The translations under genes were made by a program, and so were the position numbers. The notes under the pieces were generated by a model. It was not told the origin of the DNA and ran no database searches. It saw only the letters and a program-made list of their open reading frames with translations. From NCBI GenBank assembly GCA_024404435.1, contig JAKSPW010000078.1:1-6404 (forward strand): a stretch of DNA of 6,404 bases, in the 5' to 3' direction. Numbering within the stretch: position 1 is the stretch's first letter; each line of letters opens with the position of its first letter. The stretch comes from Clostridia bacterium. Lineage in GTDB: Bacteria > Bacillota > Clostridia > Oscillospirales > CAG-272. Positions 6,396 through 6,404 of this stretch are shown here, one piece after another.

Positions 6396-6404
6396 AGACT
6401 CACT

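Larger units (their letters stand above)
6332..6404. repeat. Structured tandem repeat, copy 2 (cut by window edge)
   Basis: Copy 2 repeats the A tract, terminator hairpin and bulged hairpin of copy 1, and the match continues to the last base of the window. Only the terminator stem differs: one base pair is missing, so the offset between copies falls from 143 to 141 across the hairpin. The linker, 8-bp hairpin and T-arm-like motif would lie beyond the edge. Confidence 0.85.

Noticed and set aside
6101..6403. Minus-strand open frame of 100 codons across the repeat
   Set aside because: It contains the same peptide twice because it is translated from the tandem repeat, plus the WDSNP peptide typical of reading antisense to a tRNA T-arm. 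It is best seen as spurious.
6189..6404. CRISPR array
   Set aside because: There are only two copies of a repeat of about 142 bases, with no short repeats and unique spacers of regular length.

Overview
The window comes from a moderately GC-rich, Gram-positive, Clostridia-like bacterium, probably an uncultured anaerobe. The clues are strong AGGAGG-type ribosome binding sites, consensus sigma-A-type promoters, two exported proteins with three S-layer homology (SLH) domains each, and cysteine-rich secreted sequences. This placement is inferred from gene style only; no rRNA or other marker gene is present.

Layout. Positions 1-1005 (minus strand) hold the N-terminal 335 residues of a secreted SLH protein whose end lies off the left edge. 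It has its own promoter and a leader hairpin in the 119-base gap. Positions 1125-3881 (minus) encode a 918-residue secreted protein with three SLH domains followed by a right-handed parallel beta-helix, probably a cell-surface glycan-active enzyme. A 206-base intergenic region (3882-4087) then carries divergent promoters. On the plus strand, 4088-5338 encodes a Gfo/Idh/MocA-fold protein that lacks the usual catalytic lysine and resembles the NAD-dependent glycosidase branch (GH109-like). It overlaps by four bases a ten-helix EamA/DMT-type transporter (5335-6189). A strong, nearly symmetric intrinsic terminator ends this two-gene operon.

From 6189 to the right edge the DNA is a tandem repeat of a structured, non-coding element of about 142 bases: a terminator hairpin, a 14-bp bulged hairpin, a short linker, an 8-bp hairpin and a tRNA T-arm-like motif. 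The second copy is cut by the window edge. Its terminator stem is one base pair shorter than in copy 1, with both partner bases gone, so the hairpin is preserved. This is the least explained part of the window.

Working model (inference): the beta-helix protein is held on the cell surface by its SLH domains and attacks an external polysaccharide, while the divergent operon supplies a cytoplasmic sugar-modifying or glycoside-cleaving enzyme and a small-molecule transporter. No regulator gene is present to confirm shared control.
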